Assembly: GCA_016715885.1 (NCBI GenBank)
Contig: JADJXL010000026.1
Location: 205,603-269,602 of the forward strand
DNA from: Polyangiaceae bacterium
GTDB lineage: Bacteria > Myxococcota_A > Polyangia > Polyangiales > Polyangiaceae
Length of the DNA: 64,000 nt
Reading direction: 5' to 3'
Under the pieces are notes generated by a model. It saw only the letters and a program-made list of their open reading frames with translations, did no database searches and was not told the DNA's origin. The translations under genes and the position numbers were made by a program. Positions 41,333-53,456 of this stretch are shown here, piece by piece; the stretch's first letter is position 1, and each line of letters begins with the position of its first letter.

Positions 41333-44300
41333 ATGTTCGCGATAGGCGAACGCTTCGATCGTTACCGGATTGAAGCGTTGCTCGGTCAAGGAGGAATGGG
41401 CGCGGTCTACCGCGCGTTCGACACGAAGCTCGAACGTCGCGTTGCGCTGAAGATTCTGCGCACGTCGGCTGAGCCATCCGAGCACGATTCCGCTGGCCAC
41501 GCGGCGCGACTTCTCCGCGAAGCTCGGGCTGCCGCGGCGCTCGATCACCCAAACGTCATCTCCATCTACGACGTGGGTGAGGTCGACGGAACGACGTTTC
41601 TCGCGATGGAATTCATCGAGGGCCGGTCGTTGCGAACGTTCGTGGAATCGGACACGCCGATTGCGACGCGCCTCGCGTGGCTCGTCGATATTGCTCGTGC
41701 CCTTGCGCTCGCGCATCGTCGAGGTCTCGTGCACCGGGACATCAAGCCCGAAAACGTGATGCTGCGCGATGACGGCGTGATCAAAGTGCTCGACTTCGGC
41801 ATTGCGCGGCGTGCGCACGCCATTGCGGATTCGACGGGGACGCTGACGAACCAATCGACGACCCTGGGCACCGGAAACGAATCGAAACTCGTGGGAACGC
41901 CGCACTACATGGCGCCCGAGCAGATGCGCGGCGGACAAATCGACGGGCGCACCGATCAATTTGCCTGGGGAGTTCTCGCCTACGAGCTGCTCTCTCGGGG
42001 CGCCCTGCCCTGGCCCAATGCGCACGATCTGGTGGCGCTCGTTGCGGCCGTCATGTCCGAAGATCCGGTGCCGATGCCCAACGTGGCGGCGCTCGATCCA
42101 ACCGTCGTAGGCGTGGTGATGCGGGCGCTACGTCGCGCGCCGCAGGAACGCTTTGCGTCGATGGAGGACGTGCTCGCTGCATTGGGCGAAGAGCCGGCGC
42201 CTTCGATCCGGTCGGGGCTTGCTGCGCGCAATGCCAGCTTGCGGAATACGCCGGGCGCCTCGGCAGCAGCGCTCGCGGACACCCTTGGTGCGGCCGATGC
42301 GATCGCCGTCGGGCAAGCTCCCGCCGAATCGTCCACGGACAAACGCACCTCCACCACGGGTGCTCTCGCGGAAACGATTGCGGCGGACAAACTCGATTCC
42401 GACAAACCGGCCGTACCGACACGCGGTCGCCGCAAGAGGGCATTGATCGCGGTGGGCGTGATCGTTTCGCTGGGTCTCGTGGGCGTCGGTGCTTACGCCG
42501 TTCGCACCAAGACCCATGGTGGTTTGGACGGTTCTTCCACGAAGGCCGCGACGAACATTCCCGGGACGCGTCGTGCCATCGCAGTTCTCGGCTTCCGAAG
42601 CCTTTCCGGACGCGAGGATGTCGCATGGATCGGCACGGCGCTCACGGAGACGATGACGGGTGAGCTTGCGATGGGCGAGCAGCTCCGCACGAGCAGCGTG
42701 GACGACGTCGAGCGGATGAAGCGCGACTTGTCGCTTGGCGACACGGACAAACTCGACAAGAAAGCACTGACGCGCATAGGCAAACATCTCGGAACCGAGC
42801 TCGTCGTATCGGGGACGTATCTTGCTGTTGGGGGCAAGGTTCGTCTCGACGTACGGCTCGTCGACGTCAAGACGGGCGAAGTCTTGGCGACGGTGAACGA
42901 GTCCGACACGGAGAGCGCGCTCATCGACTTGGTGGCGCGTGCCGGTTCATCGGTGCGACGTCATTTGCGGGCGGGCGATTTGTCGCAAGAGCAAGAGAAA
43001 AACTTGCGGGCCCTGCAACCGGCGACGCCGGAAGCAGCGCGGGCGTACGCCGAGGGACTTGCGAAGCTGCGAACATTCGATGGGGTGGGGGCACAAAAGG
43101 CATTCGAGCGCGTCGTGACGCTCGAGCCTGCATTTGCACCGGGTCATGCGGCGCTCACCGATGCGCGGCTCATGTTGGGCTTGGGGGATGCGGCCATCGA
43201 ATCGGCGAAACGAGCCATGGAGCTGTCGCAATCGTTGCGTCGTGAAGAACGGATGGTCAACGAAGTTCGTTATTACGAAGCGACGAGCGCCTGGGCCAAA
43301 GCCATCGAAGTTGCGCAAACGCTGCACGGTGTCTCCAGACAATCTCGAACATGGACTCCGTTTGGCAAAGGCTCAGACGGAGGGTGCCAAAGGAAAGGAC
43401 GCGCTTGCGACGCTCGAGCGTCTACGCCGCTTGCCGCCGCCCATCGGGGACGATCCACGGATCGACTTAGCCGAGGCCGAGGCGTATTCGACACTTGGCG
43501 ATCTGGCGCCTTCGAGCACTGCCGCCAGGCGCGCGATGGAACAAAGCGGATACAATGGGGGCGACGACCATCGCGGTCCGAGGCCAGATGGTACTCGGCT
43601 TCAACCTCCTCAACACGGGCGAAAATGTCGCGGGCATTAAAAACCTCGAAGCAGCGAAACGGCGCGCAGCAACGACAGGCGATCGATTGCTTCTCGTCGA
43701 GGTCGTGCACAATCTGAGTATCGCCTACTATTATCGCGGTGATTTGAAAACGGCAGTCGAGCACGATGCCGAGGCAGCGCGCGTCTGCCGTGAGCTGGGA
43801 AGTGCCGCGCGTACAGCCGAACTACTCGTGAATCTGGCGGTGCTCGAGATTCAACGCGGGCGTTTGGACGAAGCAGAGCGAGCTCTCGCCGGAACGTCGC
43901 AGGAGCTCACTCCGGCGTACCGAGCGATGGCGCGGCTGCTCGGAGCCCGTGTGGCTGCATTGCGTGGCGACGTTTCCAAAGCACGCAGCGAGTATGCGGC
44001 GGCGATTTTGATGGTGCGCGACGCTCAAGACGAACGGAGCCTGGCATGGGGAAAGGCCTTCTTTGCCGAATTGGCGCTCGACGAAGGCAAGCTGGACGAA
44101 GCCGAAGCGCTTGCCAAGGAGTCGCTCGGCACGCGCTCGCGCCTCGGCCTCACGCTTTTCACGGGGGAAAGTCAGCTGCTCCTTGCGCGCATTCTACTCG
44201 CCAAAGGCGATTTCGACGAAGCGGAGAAAGAGGCCAAGGCGGCCCTCGACACGTTCATCGCCGAACAGTCGGTGGCGCTCGAGGCCGATGCGCGCGCCGT

Positions 44301-44661
44301 CATTGCACAAATTCAACTCACGACGAAGCGCCTCGAGGATGCGGCAACGACGCTGGCCAAAGCCCGACAAACTGCGGCAACGACGCAATTCGTCGCGCCT
44401 CGGTTGGAAGTCATGATCACCGGAGCCATCCTCGACGCTCGACAAGGTAAAACCGAAGATGCGCACAAAGCGCTCGACAGCGTGATTGCAGACGCAACAA
44501 AGCTCGGGATTCCCCGATTCGAGCTCGAGGGGCGCATTGCAAAGGCACGCATCGACATGGGTGCGAACAAAACGGCGCAAGGACGAGCGGCTCTTGCGGC
44601 AGCGGCGAAGGACGCAGAAAAGCTGGGGCTTCACGGCATAACGCGTAAAGCGCAGCCGTGA
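41333..44661 (+). pseudogene. Ser/Thr protein kinase with C-terminal TPR sensor, broken by two frameshifts
   Basis: ATG 41333 opens a Hanks-type kinase: LLGQGGMGAVYRAFD, ALKILRT, LVHRDIKPENVMLR, DFGIARR, GTPHYMAPEQMRGG. A linker, one membrane helix (ALIAVGVIVSLGLVGVGAYA) and a TolB/FlgO-like segment (AIAVLGFRSLSGREDVAWIG) follow. A long TPR region comes next. Homology shifts frame near 43335 (LHGV to SPDNLEHGLRLA) and again near 43545 (RRAMEQ to KADTMGATTIAVRG), then runs uninterrupted to TGA 44661. The repaired protein would be about 1,108 residues, a common myxobacterial architecture. The flanking sequence is well conserved across both breaks, so either very recent inactivation or sequencing indels are possible. 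It follows the TPR gene by 11 bases. Confidence 0.8.
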
Positions 44662-44677
44662 TCGTGACGAAGAGGGA

Positions 44678-45196
44678 CTACTTGAGAATGATGAATTCGA
44701 CGCGACGATTCTTGTCGTGGCACGCGTCGGTGTCTTCGGTGCACAGCGGCTTCGTTTTGCCGTACCCTGCCGTTTCGATCTTCACGTTGGGCAACCCGTG
44801 TTCATTGATGTATTTCGCCACGGCCGCGGCTCGACGCTCGGACAACTTCTGATTGTGCTCGGCCGATCCTGTCGAATCGGTATGGCCCGCGATCTGCATG
44901 TGAACGACTTCCGGGTGTGCCTTCAAAATCGCCACGAGATCCGAGAGGACGCCTTTTGATTGCTCCTCATTGATGTGATCACTGTCCGTGTCGAACAAAA
45001 TCTGCTGATCAATTTCAATATGATCCCCCTTGATGTGCGCCGTCCCCACGTCGCTCGGAGCATCCTTCGGAGCTTCTGCGACCGGAGGCGGCGGCGGGGC
45101 CGAATCTCCCGTCTTGATCTCCGCCTGCATCGACCCTCCGCCACCGCACCCGACGATGAGAGCGAAGGGCACCACCAAAAGAAATAGACGCTTCAT
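44678..45196 (-). CDS. OmpA-family lipoprotein (Pal-like)
   Basis: The 172-residue product from ATG 45196 has a lipobox (FALIVGC, Cys at about 17), a Pro-rich spacer (APPPPPVAEAP) and a C-terminal OmpA/MotB domain. The domain contains IEIDQQILFDTDSDHINEEQ, the HTDSTGSAEHNQKLSERRA signature and KNRRVEF. It should anchor the outer membrane to peptidoglycan. A GAGAGG lies eight bases ahead of this ATG; an ATG six bases upstream is too close to it. It converges with the kinase-TPR gene, 16 bases apart. Confidence 0.92.
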   Translation of the reverse strand: MKRLFLLVVPFALIVGCGGGGSMQAEIKTGDSAPPPPPVAEAPKDAPSDVGTAHIKGDHIEIDQQILFDTDSDHINEEQSKGVLSDLVAILKAHPEVVHMQIAGHTDSTGSAEHNQKLSERRAAAVAKYINEHGLPNVKIETAGYGKTKPLCTEDTDACHDKNRRVEFIILK

Positions 45197-45395
45197 GTTC
45201 ATGACCTCTCTTTGTTGTTGGATCATCGTTTGACCTGCAACGATGCATCGACCAAGACACCAATCGACACGCGGCGTCAAGACTTTAGTTGGTCGGAATT
45301 CGGCGCGCTCAGAGACGAACGCTCCACGCTGCGAGGGCTCAGCGAAGAACAATCATCGTGTGCCTACGTGATGCATCATGTGCTATGCTGCGCAC

Positions 45396-45617
45396 ATGAC
45401 TCGCGCCCTGCTCCGCTCGACCGCGCTCGCGTTGCCGCCCCATGAACGTGCCGCTTTGGCGGCCGAGCTACTGGAAAGCCTGGACAACGTTGAAAACGAG
45501 CAGGATGTCGCGGCCGCATGGGACGCGGAAATTGAACGCCGAATTGTGCAAATCGAGCGGGGTGAAGTGGAAACGATTCCTGCGGAGCAGGTCATGCGAA
45601 GGCTTGGAAAACGGTGA
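45396..45617 (+). CDS. RelB-like addiction-module antitoxin
   Basis: The 73-residue product from ATG 45396 (MTRALLRSTALALPPHERAA, LAAELLESLDN, ERRIVQIERGEVETIPAEQVMRRL) matches the 'addiction module component' antitoxins paired with RelE/ParE toxins. It binds and blocks the toxin and autorepresses the operon. The stop overlaps the toxin start (GTGA at 45614-45617), giving strict coupling. Confidence 0.88.
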   Translation: MTRALLRSTALALPPHERAALAAELLESLDNVENEQDVAAAWDAEIERRIVQIERGEVETIPAEQVMRRLGKR

Positions 45618-45958
45618 CGGAGATCCGGTTTCACCCGGCTGCCGGCGATGAGGTAGAAGAAGCGTATAAATTCTACGGAGAGCACAACCCTGCCGCAGCT
45701 GCTCGGTTTGCCGCCGAGGTCGGTCGTGCACTCGATGTCATCCGAGAAGCACCACTGCAATCACCATCTGGCGCGCGAAACACGCGGCGATTCATCCTTC
45801 GAGGGTTCCCATTCACCATTATTTACCGCGTAACTCAGGCGGCGAAAGCAGCAGTAGGACCAACACGAGCAGCCTCGCTTCGGCGATCACGTACCATCGT
45901 CACCATCATCGCGGTCGCGCATCATAGTCGGCGCCCCGGTTATTGGTTCGATCGCTAA
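45614..45958 (+). CDS. RelE/ParE-family toxin
   Basis: The 114-residue product begins at GTG 45614 and shows the ParE/RelE fold markers IRFHPAAGDEVEEAYKFYGE, AARFAAEVGRALDVIREAP, NTRRFILRGFPFTIIYRV and the terminal IIAVAHHSRRPGYWFDR. Between the YRV and AVAHH strands about 20 extra residues (TQAAKAAVGPTRAASLRRSR) are inserted compared with typical members. The insertion may be tolerated as a loop or may inactivate the protein. Depending on subclass the target is mRNA or gyrase. The stop abuts the end of the convergent kinase-ATPase pseudogene. Confidence 0.85.
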   Translation: MTEIRFHPAAGDEVEEAYKFYGEHNPAAAARFAAEVGRALDVIREAPLQSPSGARNTRRFILRGFPFTIIYRVTQAAKAAVGPTRAASLRRSRTIVTIIAVAHHSRRPGYWFDR

Positions 45959-48900
45959 TTATCGCCGCCGCAACGCTTTCCCCAGCGCCAACGTGATTCC
46001 CGCCTGCAAGCTGCTCTTCGTCACGATGCCCGTCAATTCCGTACCGCTCCTCCATCAGCGATCGCGCCACGTCCGCTCGCACGCCCGTCAATATCGCCTG
46101 CGCCCCGAGCAGCTTCAATGCCGACGCCGTCTGCACGAGCGCCTCCGCCACACGCGAGTCACCATTCTTGACACCCGTCACGTCCAGAATGACCGCCCGC
46201 ACCGGCCGCTCCATCGCGCCCTTCAACGCCGCCTGCATCAGCTCGCCAACACGCGCCTCGTCCATCGTCCCAATGAGCGGCATCACCACGACGTCGTCGC
46301 TGATCGGAATGATCGGCGTCGACAATTCCGCAAGCCGCTCGCGCTGCGCCGCGATGACACGCAATTGCAATGCTTCGCGCTCGGCCTCCGTCAATGCCCG
46401 CTGTTCGAGCTCCACGCGTAGCATGTCCGCCGTCTCGCGCGCCTCTTTCGTCCGCTTCGCAACCTCCGCTTCGAGCCCCTCATTCGAGCGCCGCAATTCG
46501 TCCGTCACGCGCTGCACTTCCGCATAAAGCAACGCGCTCTCGACAGCCGCCGCCGCTTGCGCCGCAAGAAACTCGATGAGCGGCAATCGCCCCGGGACGA
46601 ACGCTTCGTTCGCCGACGTGTGCTCGAGGTAAATGATGCCGACCAATTTCCCCTTGTGCAGCATCGGCGTGCACAGAATCGACCTCGGCGCGTAATGCAC
46701 CATGTATCGGTCTTTCGCAAATCGCCGATCCGCCCCCGCGTCGCCCATCACGAGCGGCTCGCGCGTGCGTCTCACGTATTCCACGACCGACAGCGGAAGC
46801 TCCTCGTATTCCTCCGCCAATACGCTCGTCTCCGTCTCGATTCGCTCCGGATCGACCTGCATCGTCACGTCGACCCAAAGCCGGCCACCTCGATCGATGA
46901 GCAACATGCCTCGATCCGCGCCCGCACTTTCAATCACCGCCCGAACGACCCGCACGAGCACGCGCTCCAATAAAATCTCGCCCGCAATCGCCTGCGCCGC
47001 ATGAATGACCGTGGCCGTATCGAGCGCCGCGAAGTTCTTATCGATGCGCGAGCTCTGCGCAGGCTGATCCCACGGCGGCAATTCCCCATCCCAAAGCTCG
47101 TCGTATTGAGCCGACAACTGATCCCGCTTCGACGTCGCTCCCCAGCGGCCAAGCACCCGACGCGCTTCGACGACATACGACCGAGCAAGTCGTTTGCGGC
47201 CAAGCGCCAAGTGATATTCGGCCGCGCGCTCGAGCGCAATGCTTCATCCTTGACAAACCCATTCCGAGCAGCCCCTCGATGGCCGCATCGAAAGATTGAG
47301 CGCTTCGATGTCCCGCCCCTCGACACGCGCCCGCTCCGCTCGCACCAAATCCAATCGATGCCGGAAATTCTGCGGACAGCTCTCCGCAAGCGCCAATAAC
47401 TTCGCCTCACGACGCTCATAGTCCGCAAGCCACTTTGCCCGCTCGTCACGTGACCCTTGGCCCGATTGCACCGCCGCAAGAAACGCTCCGCGGAATATGA
47501 CGCCCGTCGCAAAGTATTGCGCTACCGCAACGTCGACATACCGATCAGCCTCCTCGAGCACGCGTACGGCCAAGTCGTAATCGCCGAAAAGCACCGCCAG
47601 CTCGAGCCGCACGGCATGAAAATAACTCGTGACGAACGGCAGGTTCTTCTCACGCAGCGAAGCCTCGAACTTCGCTTCGTCGAAATCGCGATCCGAAAGC
47701 GTCGTTGCGTTGCCGCGCGTGCGACCTCGCAAACAACGCACGAGCTGATAAGCGACGCGCAAATGCGCCTCGATATGAGGTCGCGCGTCTTCTGCATGAG
47801 CAAAAGAAAGCTCTCGATCCTCCTGCTCGACAGGCTCCCAATTCTTCGCCCAAGCCCAAACGTATCTGAGCAATCGTGAAACACGTGTACGAAACAAACG
47901 GGAAATCCCCCGTCGCAAGCCCCTCGCGCTGCGCTCGTTCCAAGTACGGAAGGCTCGCCGCCAGCGGGCGACGGTAAAAGTGCAGGTTGCCGCCGACCGT
48001 CAAATACACTTTGCATGCAAACGAAGGTGACGGAAACCGCTCGAATAGACGCAGCGCGAGCTCACCCATGTGAAACGCTTCGTCGTAACGCTGCATCGCA
48101 GCGAGCGTCATGCCGTACACGGCAAACGCAAACGCACTTTGTCCTCGGTCGGCCCGCCTTCGAGCGTCGTGCGCACCATGCGCGCAGCCACCAAGAAAAG
48201 AAGCGCGGATCCGTCATACGCGGCTGAACGAGATGAATGAGCGTGCGCAAAATGGCTCGCCGATTCGGATCTCTTGAGCATCACGACATCGACCATCGAC
48301 TCGGCATGCCGCGCATTGAGCATCCGATCGATCTTGGTGCGTTCTCGGCAAACACCGCCAATCGATCCGGGTTGTCGAGCGAATGCTCGCCAAGCAGCCG
48401 AAGTCCTTCGCAACCCACGCGCACCGCGTCCGTGAACCGACCCATCGTCACGTACAAAACGGTCTCGAGATCACGCACGCTCGCGCGATCGAGCGGCGAT
48501 GAAGCATGCCTTCGCAACAGCGCAAACAGCTTCTCCGCGTCGTCGAACCTGCCCGTGAGATACGCACACGCAGCAGCTCCCCATGCGAGCGAAAACATGA
48601 GCTGCGGTTGATCATCCCAGCCGCGACCGCCGAGCAACATGATGCCCGTCGAAGTAACCGGACGCCGCTTCGTAGGCCGCGGCCCGCGCGCCTTCCGGCC
48701 TCCTTCGAGCGCATACGGCGACGTCGACACGCTCGGCAGCGTCCGTCATCGCGGCTGCACCACGATGCGCGGAAAGAGCACCTCGAAAGGACTGTCGTTG
48801 TCCGGAGTCGGTTCGGCGCGCAAACGACGGCTGATCGCAAGATGCAGCGCGGGCAGTTCCTCCGCAGGAAGCAGCGAATATGCAGCCTGTTGCACCTTGT

Positions 48901-50887
48901 CGTGCGAGAAACGATACGCGCGTGGACCCGCGGGCTCGTTTCACCCGGACGAACCGGGACTTGCCGCACGCGCACGGGAAGCACGAGCCCTTCGGCAACC
49001 GCGGCGCTCAAGTCGCCGCGCAGTTCCATCGGCGTGCGACCACAAAGCGCAGCGAGCGAATCGAGGCGAAACTCGTGACCAAAACACGCCGCGCGCACGA
49101 GCGCATGACGCGACGCTGGCGCAAGATCGCCGATCTTTCGAGCAACAGCGTGACGATGTCGTCCGTGATCGAGCCTTCGACACGCGCTTCGTCGCAATAC
49201 ACGGCGCCCGTCGCAGCATCGACGTCGACGAGCCCATCACGCACGAGCGAGCCGAGGATTTGCCGTACGAAGAAGGGATTTCGTTCGTCTTGCTCCACAG
49301 AAGCACGCCGAGCGATTCGGACCTCGGATGAATCGCAACCAAGGAGCCCGCGATCATGCTGCGCACATCCGAGGGCGCAGCGGACGCAGCTCGAGCTCCG
49401 TGACGGGCACGTCGAGCCACTGAAGCCGTCGTCGAGCGTGCGGCGAATGGGGCCGAACGTTCGCCATCGTCACGGCTGCGAAACGCCGTGACGACGAGCA
49501 AATACGCGGCTTGAGGATCACCCAAAAGATCCTTCAAGAGCTTCAGCGATGCCGGGTCTGCCCACTGGAAGATCGTCGAGGAACAAGATGACGGGACGGC
49601 GCCGCGTGAAGACGGAAATGAACCGCTGCACGATGATGGCAAAGCGAGTTTTGCGATTCGAGCGGCCCCAAGTCCGGCGCGACGCCCGCTCGGCGTGAAC
49701 AGCATGCCGAGCTCGGGGACGACGCGCGCGACGAGCTCGACGTTGGGTCCGAGCGCTGCATCGAGCTCGGCACGAATCCGCGAAAGCTCGGTCTCGGTCC
49801 CCGCCAGCGCTGCGCGCACGAGTTCTCCGAGCGCGTGGCCGATGCCCGCAAACGGCATGTTCTGCCCATTGGATCGAACTTGCCCGCGGCAAGATACGCA
49901 TCATCGGCGGCCGTTCGCGCGAACATGTCGATGACGAGCGCCGTTCTGGCCCATGCCTTCGGCGCCTTGGATCGCGAACATCCGCGACCCCGCGCCGAGC
50001 GCGATCCACGGCGGCGGACAGCGTTTCACGCCGGCGTCGCGTCCGTAGAGACGCACGGCGGAGGTGAGCATCGTGGGGCGGTCTTGTCCTCCGAGTGGAA
50101 ACGGATCGACGCGTCCCGACGAACGCAGCCGTTCGATGCACATGCCGATGTCGGCGGCGATTCCGCGTGCGCTTTGTAGCGGTCGTCCGCGCTCTTCGCG
50201 AGCAGCTTGCGGACGATGCGCGAAATCGCTGGAGGCACGCTTGGTTCCAGCTCGTGCGGCGGCTTCGGTGCTCGTGCAAGGTGCGTGCACGAGCGCCATG
50301 GGCTCTGCGAAGTGAACGGCGGCTGCCCGTGAGCATTCCTTGTAGAGCACGGCCCCGAGCGCGTAAAAGTCCGCTCGATGATCGACGGACGGTTTGTCCG
50401 GCCCGTCTGTTCGGGCGCCATGTACACGAGGGTGCCTTTCGGGGCATCCGGGTTCGGCGTGCGTAGGGATTCGTCGCCGGTGCGTCCTGCGGACGTGAAG
50501 TGCACGAGAAACGCTGCGTTGTCGTGTTCTCGCACGAGGATGCTTCTTGGCGTGATGTCGCGATGCACGACGCCTTGCGCGGCCAGCACGGCGAGCGCGC
50601 GCGCGACGGCGGCTGCGTACGCGAGCGCTGTTTCGAGTGGCAAGCGGCGCGTGGCGAGGATCGTTTCGAGCGTCGTGCCGCCGGGTCTTCACGCATGACG
50701 CCGAACAGCTCGGCATGTTCGACGAACCCGATCGCGCGTGGCGTGACGGCGTCACCGAGCTCTTTTCCGAGCGCGTGGGCGCGACGCAGCGGGCGCGATC
50801 GTCGCTGCGGCGGCGCATGCGCGTGCATTCGACGAGCACCGAGGTGCCATCCTCAGACGTCCTCGGTAGAGGGCGAAGCGGGCATCT
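45959..50887 (-). pseudogene. Kinase-ATPase-GAF-STAS signalling giant, many frameshifts
   Basis: Read right to left, conserved blocks appear in order but in changing frames. The first is a Ser/Thr kinase (ALGKELGDAVTPRAIGFVEH; LETALAYAAAVARALAVLAA; VVHRDITPRSILV; GTLVYMAPEQTGR) at about 50.85-50.1 kb. An AAA/Orc-like ATPase and helical region follow at about 50.0-47.2 kb (DPASLKLLKDLLGDPQAAYL is recognisable). A GAF domain (ADRGMLLIDRGGRLWVDV; CTPMLHKGKLVGIIYLEH) lies at about 47.05-46.5 kb, then a coiled coil and an RsbR-like STAS domain (PLIGTMDEARVGELMQAAL; VILDVTGVKNGD). The last frameshift is near 46030; the natural end LGKALRRR-stop is at 45959. At least ten shifts are needed. Such 1,600-residue proteins are common in myxobacteria. 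The left edge is approximate. Confidence 0.75.
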
Positions 50888-51054
50888 GTGGCGAGGGTGG
50901 CGACGATGCTACAGCCGGGGAATTCCCGGGGTCATGCGTTTCGATTCGACGAATGCGGGGACTCGGCACGAACGATACGGCGTTTGGGCGGGTCAGTGGA
51001 AGGGTTGAGTGTGGGACGAGTTGCCACGAGGCGACAGGGATGGTGCGGTGGAGC

Positions 51055-53101
51055 TAGCCCAACTTCCGCAGTTGGGCCAGGGCAGATCAATAATTTCAAG
51101 CACTTACGGCCCAAAGTTGGCACTACAAATCTACGCGACGCGTGGGGTCCGGATGCGCTCGGGTAGGCGTAGCCCGAGGCGGTCGAGCAGGCTGCCTGTT
51201 CAGGCTCGGGACGGACGATGCAACGAATCCGCAGTTCGCGCCCGGCTTCTCCTGCGATGGGGATGATGACGTCCGCGCATTGAATGCGATGAAGCTCCTC
51301 GAGAATCGTGCGCGGACTGCCGCCCAATCCTGCACGTTTCTGCCACTGTTCCAGCGTTTTCCATAATGCATACGCCAGAAAGCACACGAGAATGTGCGCC
51401 TGTACTCGCTCGGCTTTCTGATGCCATATCGGTCGAATCGAGAGGTCGTTTTTATGAATGCGAAAATGCGGCTTCCGCTTGCGTCAATTGAATGTACGTG
51501 TGCCATATTTCTTGCGCCGACCAATTGTTTACGTTGGTGCGCAGCACATAACATCCTCGCTTTCGCGGGCCCATTCATTCCAGTCAAATTGCAGCGCTTT
51601 CTGAAGTTTCAATCCTCCGGCCCTGGTTGATCGTAAACGATTTGTATTCGATAGCGGCCGGCCGCGCGTTCATTGCCGCCGAGAAGCCGCCCATCGGCGT
51701 TCGAGCGTGCTTCGATCCACGGGCTTTTGGCTCGCTCGAGCCGCCGCTCGATTCGTTCGAGACCATCTTCGATCCGTTTCGCAAATCGGTCGTGCATCGC
51801 CGATTCCTTCTTCGCTCGATCTGCGGACCGGCACAATACAAATGTCTCGGATCCCCTTCGAGCACAGCTTAACTTCCAATCCGTCACGAATTGCCGTCCA
51901 GCCCGCCGAATCCAAAATCGCCTCACGCCAAGATTTCATCGCTGCTTTGGGCGTGCCAATCAAATACCGTCTGCCCGTTGATTCAAGCCTTATTTCACAT
52001 TCGCTTCGCTGCCCATCCCGCGATCCATGACCCATACGCGTTGCGCGATGCCAAATCTTCGTTCCATGCTCTCGACGATTTCTTTGACCGTCGTCATGTC
52101 GCTACGGTTTCCGGAAAACCTCGTAGCCAAGCGGAAGTCCTTCACGCGTGACGACGAGCGCGATGCAAACCTGCTTGCAATCCGAGCGGTGATCGCGACT
52201 GTGTCCGCGCTGTGGTTCGTTTTTCTCCGCAAGCCCCTCGAAATATGTGCTCGTCACATCGTACAACAGCAGATCATATTCAATCGAGAACAATTCGCCG
52301 AGTCGCTTGCGCAAATGTTTCTCGATGGCTTCTTTTGTGCGGCAAAAAGCTCGTCGAGCGCGCGATACAGCCGGTCATCGTTGACCCGCTCCACTGGTAA
52401 ATCGAGAATGTCTTCGAGCGCCGTTTTGCGATACCAATCCTCGGCGATGTGCAATTCGCTGGATGGCTCGCACAGTCGTGCAATGACCAAAACCGCCGCC
52501 ATCGTGGACCATGCGACGGACTCTTTTCCTTCGGGCATGCACGACGCGCACAACATATCCAGTTGCAATGCCTTCCAGAGCGTCCATCCGAGCCACACAT
52601 CGCCGAAATCACGACTGCGTTCGAGGCGAACAAGATCCGCTCGAATCTTCAAGGTTTGCGGAAGGGGATTATCTTCCCATAACTCCATTTGATTCGCGCC
52701 GCCCGTCATTCGAGCGCCCAACTCCTTCGCGGCCGCTCGCTCCTGCGCATCGAGATTCCCGAGCTGCGCGACCGTCTGTTGAACGACTCTGCCATTGCGA
52801 CGAACGGACCGAACCAATCGCCAATAGGTGTGGGTGGTTCCGTTTTTCTTGACCAGCGAGCGACGTAGATACATCGATCTCTTGCTGCAATCATGGTCCT
52901 TCCGGTAAAACCGCGCAAATCCATCGGTTGGCACTACACGCATGGTTTGGAAGGGCCGAGTGACGGGTCTTCCCAAATCGGCGACGCATCACTCGCGCAC
53001 AACAACTCAGGCCACATGCCTGGCCCACATTGTTCCGTGGAATCAGCGTTCGGTGAGCACGATTCTGACGACGGGCTTGGCCAACTGCGGAAGTTGGGCT
53101 A
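51055..53101. mobile_element. IS1634-like insertion sequence (decayed)
   Basis: The 2.05-kb element is bounded by inverted repeats: TAGCCCAACTTCCGCAGTTG at 51055 and its complement ending at 53101. Flanks GGTGGAGC (left) and GGTGAAGC (right) differ at one base and may be an aged target duplication. It encodes a single minus-strand transposase with several frameshifts. It lies between the kinase-ATPase pseudogene and the second 21-bp array. Confidence 0.85.
51123..52874 (-). pseudogene. IS1634-family transposase, frameshifted
   Basis: From ATG 52874 the frame reads MYLRRSLVKKNGTTHTYWRL and GRVVQQTVAQLGNLDAQERA, typical of IS1634-type transposases. It continues in other frames with LLLYDVTSTYFEGLAEKNE (first catalytic Asp region), VTREGLPLGYEVF, VWVMDRGMGSEANV (second catalytic Asp), VRRYLIGTP-like sequence, and the C-terminal HIxVCFLAYALWKTLEQW block near 51.4 kb. 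At least four frame changes separate these blocks, so no functional enzyme is expected unless the breaks are sequencing errors. Confidence 0.8.
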
Positions 53102-53135
53102 GGTGAAGCGGCCGGAACGGACTTGGTGGTTCTAG

Positions 53136-53456
53136 GCGATCCATTTTCAGGTCTAGGCGATCCATTTTTCAACCGGACGCGATCCTATTTCAAATCTACG
53201 CGGTCGCGCTTCAGGTCTACGCGGTCCATTTTCAGGTCCACGCGATCCTTTTTCAGGTCCACGCGATCCTTTTTCAGATCTAGGCGATCCCTTTTTCAAC
53301 CGGGTGCGATCCATTTTCAGGTCCACACGATCCCGGGTCAACCCGACGCGATCCTTCATCAACCCGTACGCGATCCTTCATCAACCCGACGCGATCCTTC
53401 ATCAACCCGTACACGATCCTTCATCAACCCGTACGCGATCCTTCGTCAACCCGACG
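53136..53456. repeat. GCGATCC array with 21-22 base period (left part)
   Basis: The core GCGATCC (variants GCGGTCC, ACGATCC) recurs at 53136, 53157, 53179, 53200, 53221, 53242, 53263, 53284, 53306, 53327, 53348, 53370, 53391, 53413 and 53435, with the next position at 53456 cut by a transposon. Intervals are 21 or 22 bases. Two unit types alternate in blocks: ..TTTTTCAGGTC.. to the left and ..TTCATCAACCCG.. to the right. The mixed spacing defeats a reading frame. The array resumes at 56554 beyond the insertion. Confidence 0.88.
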
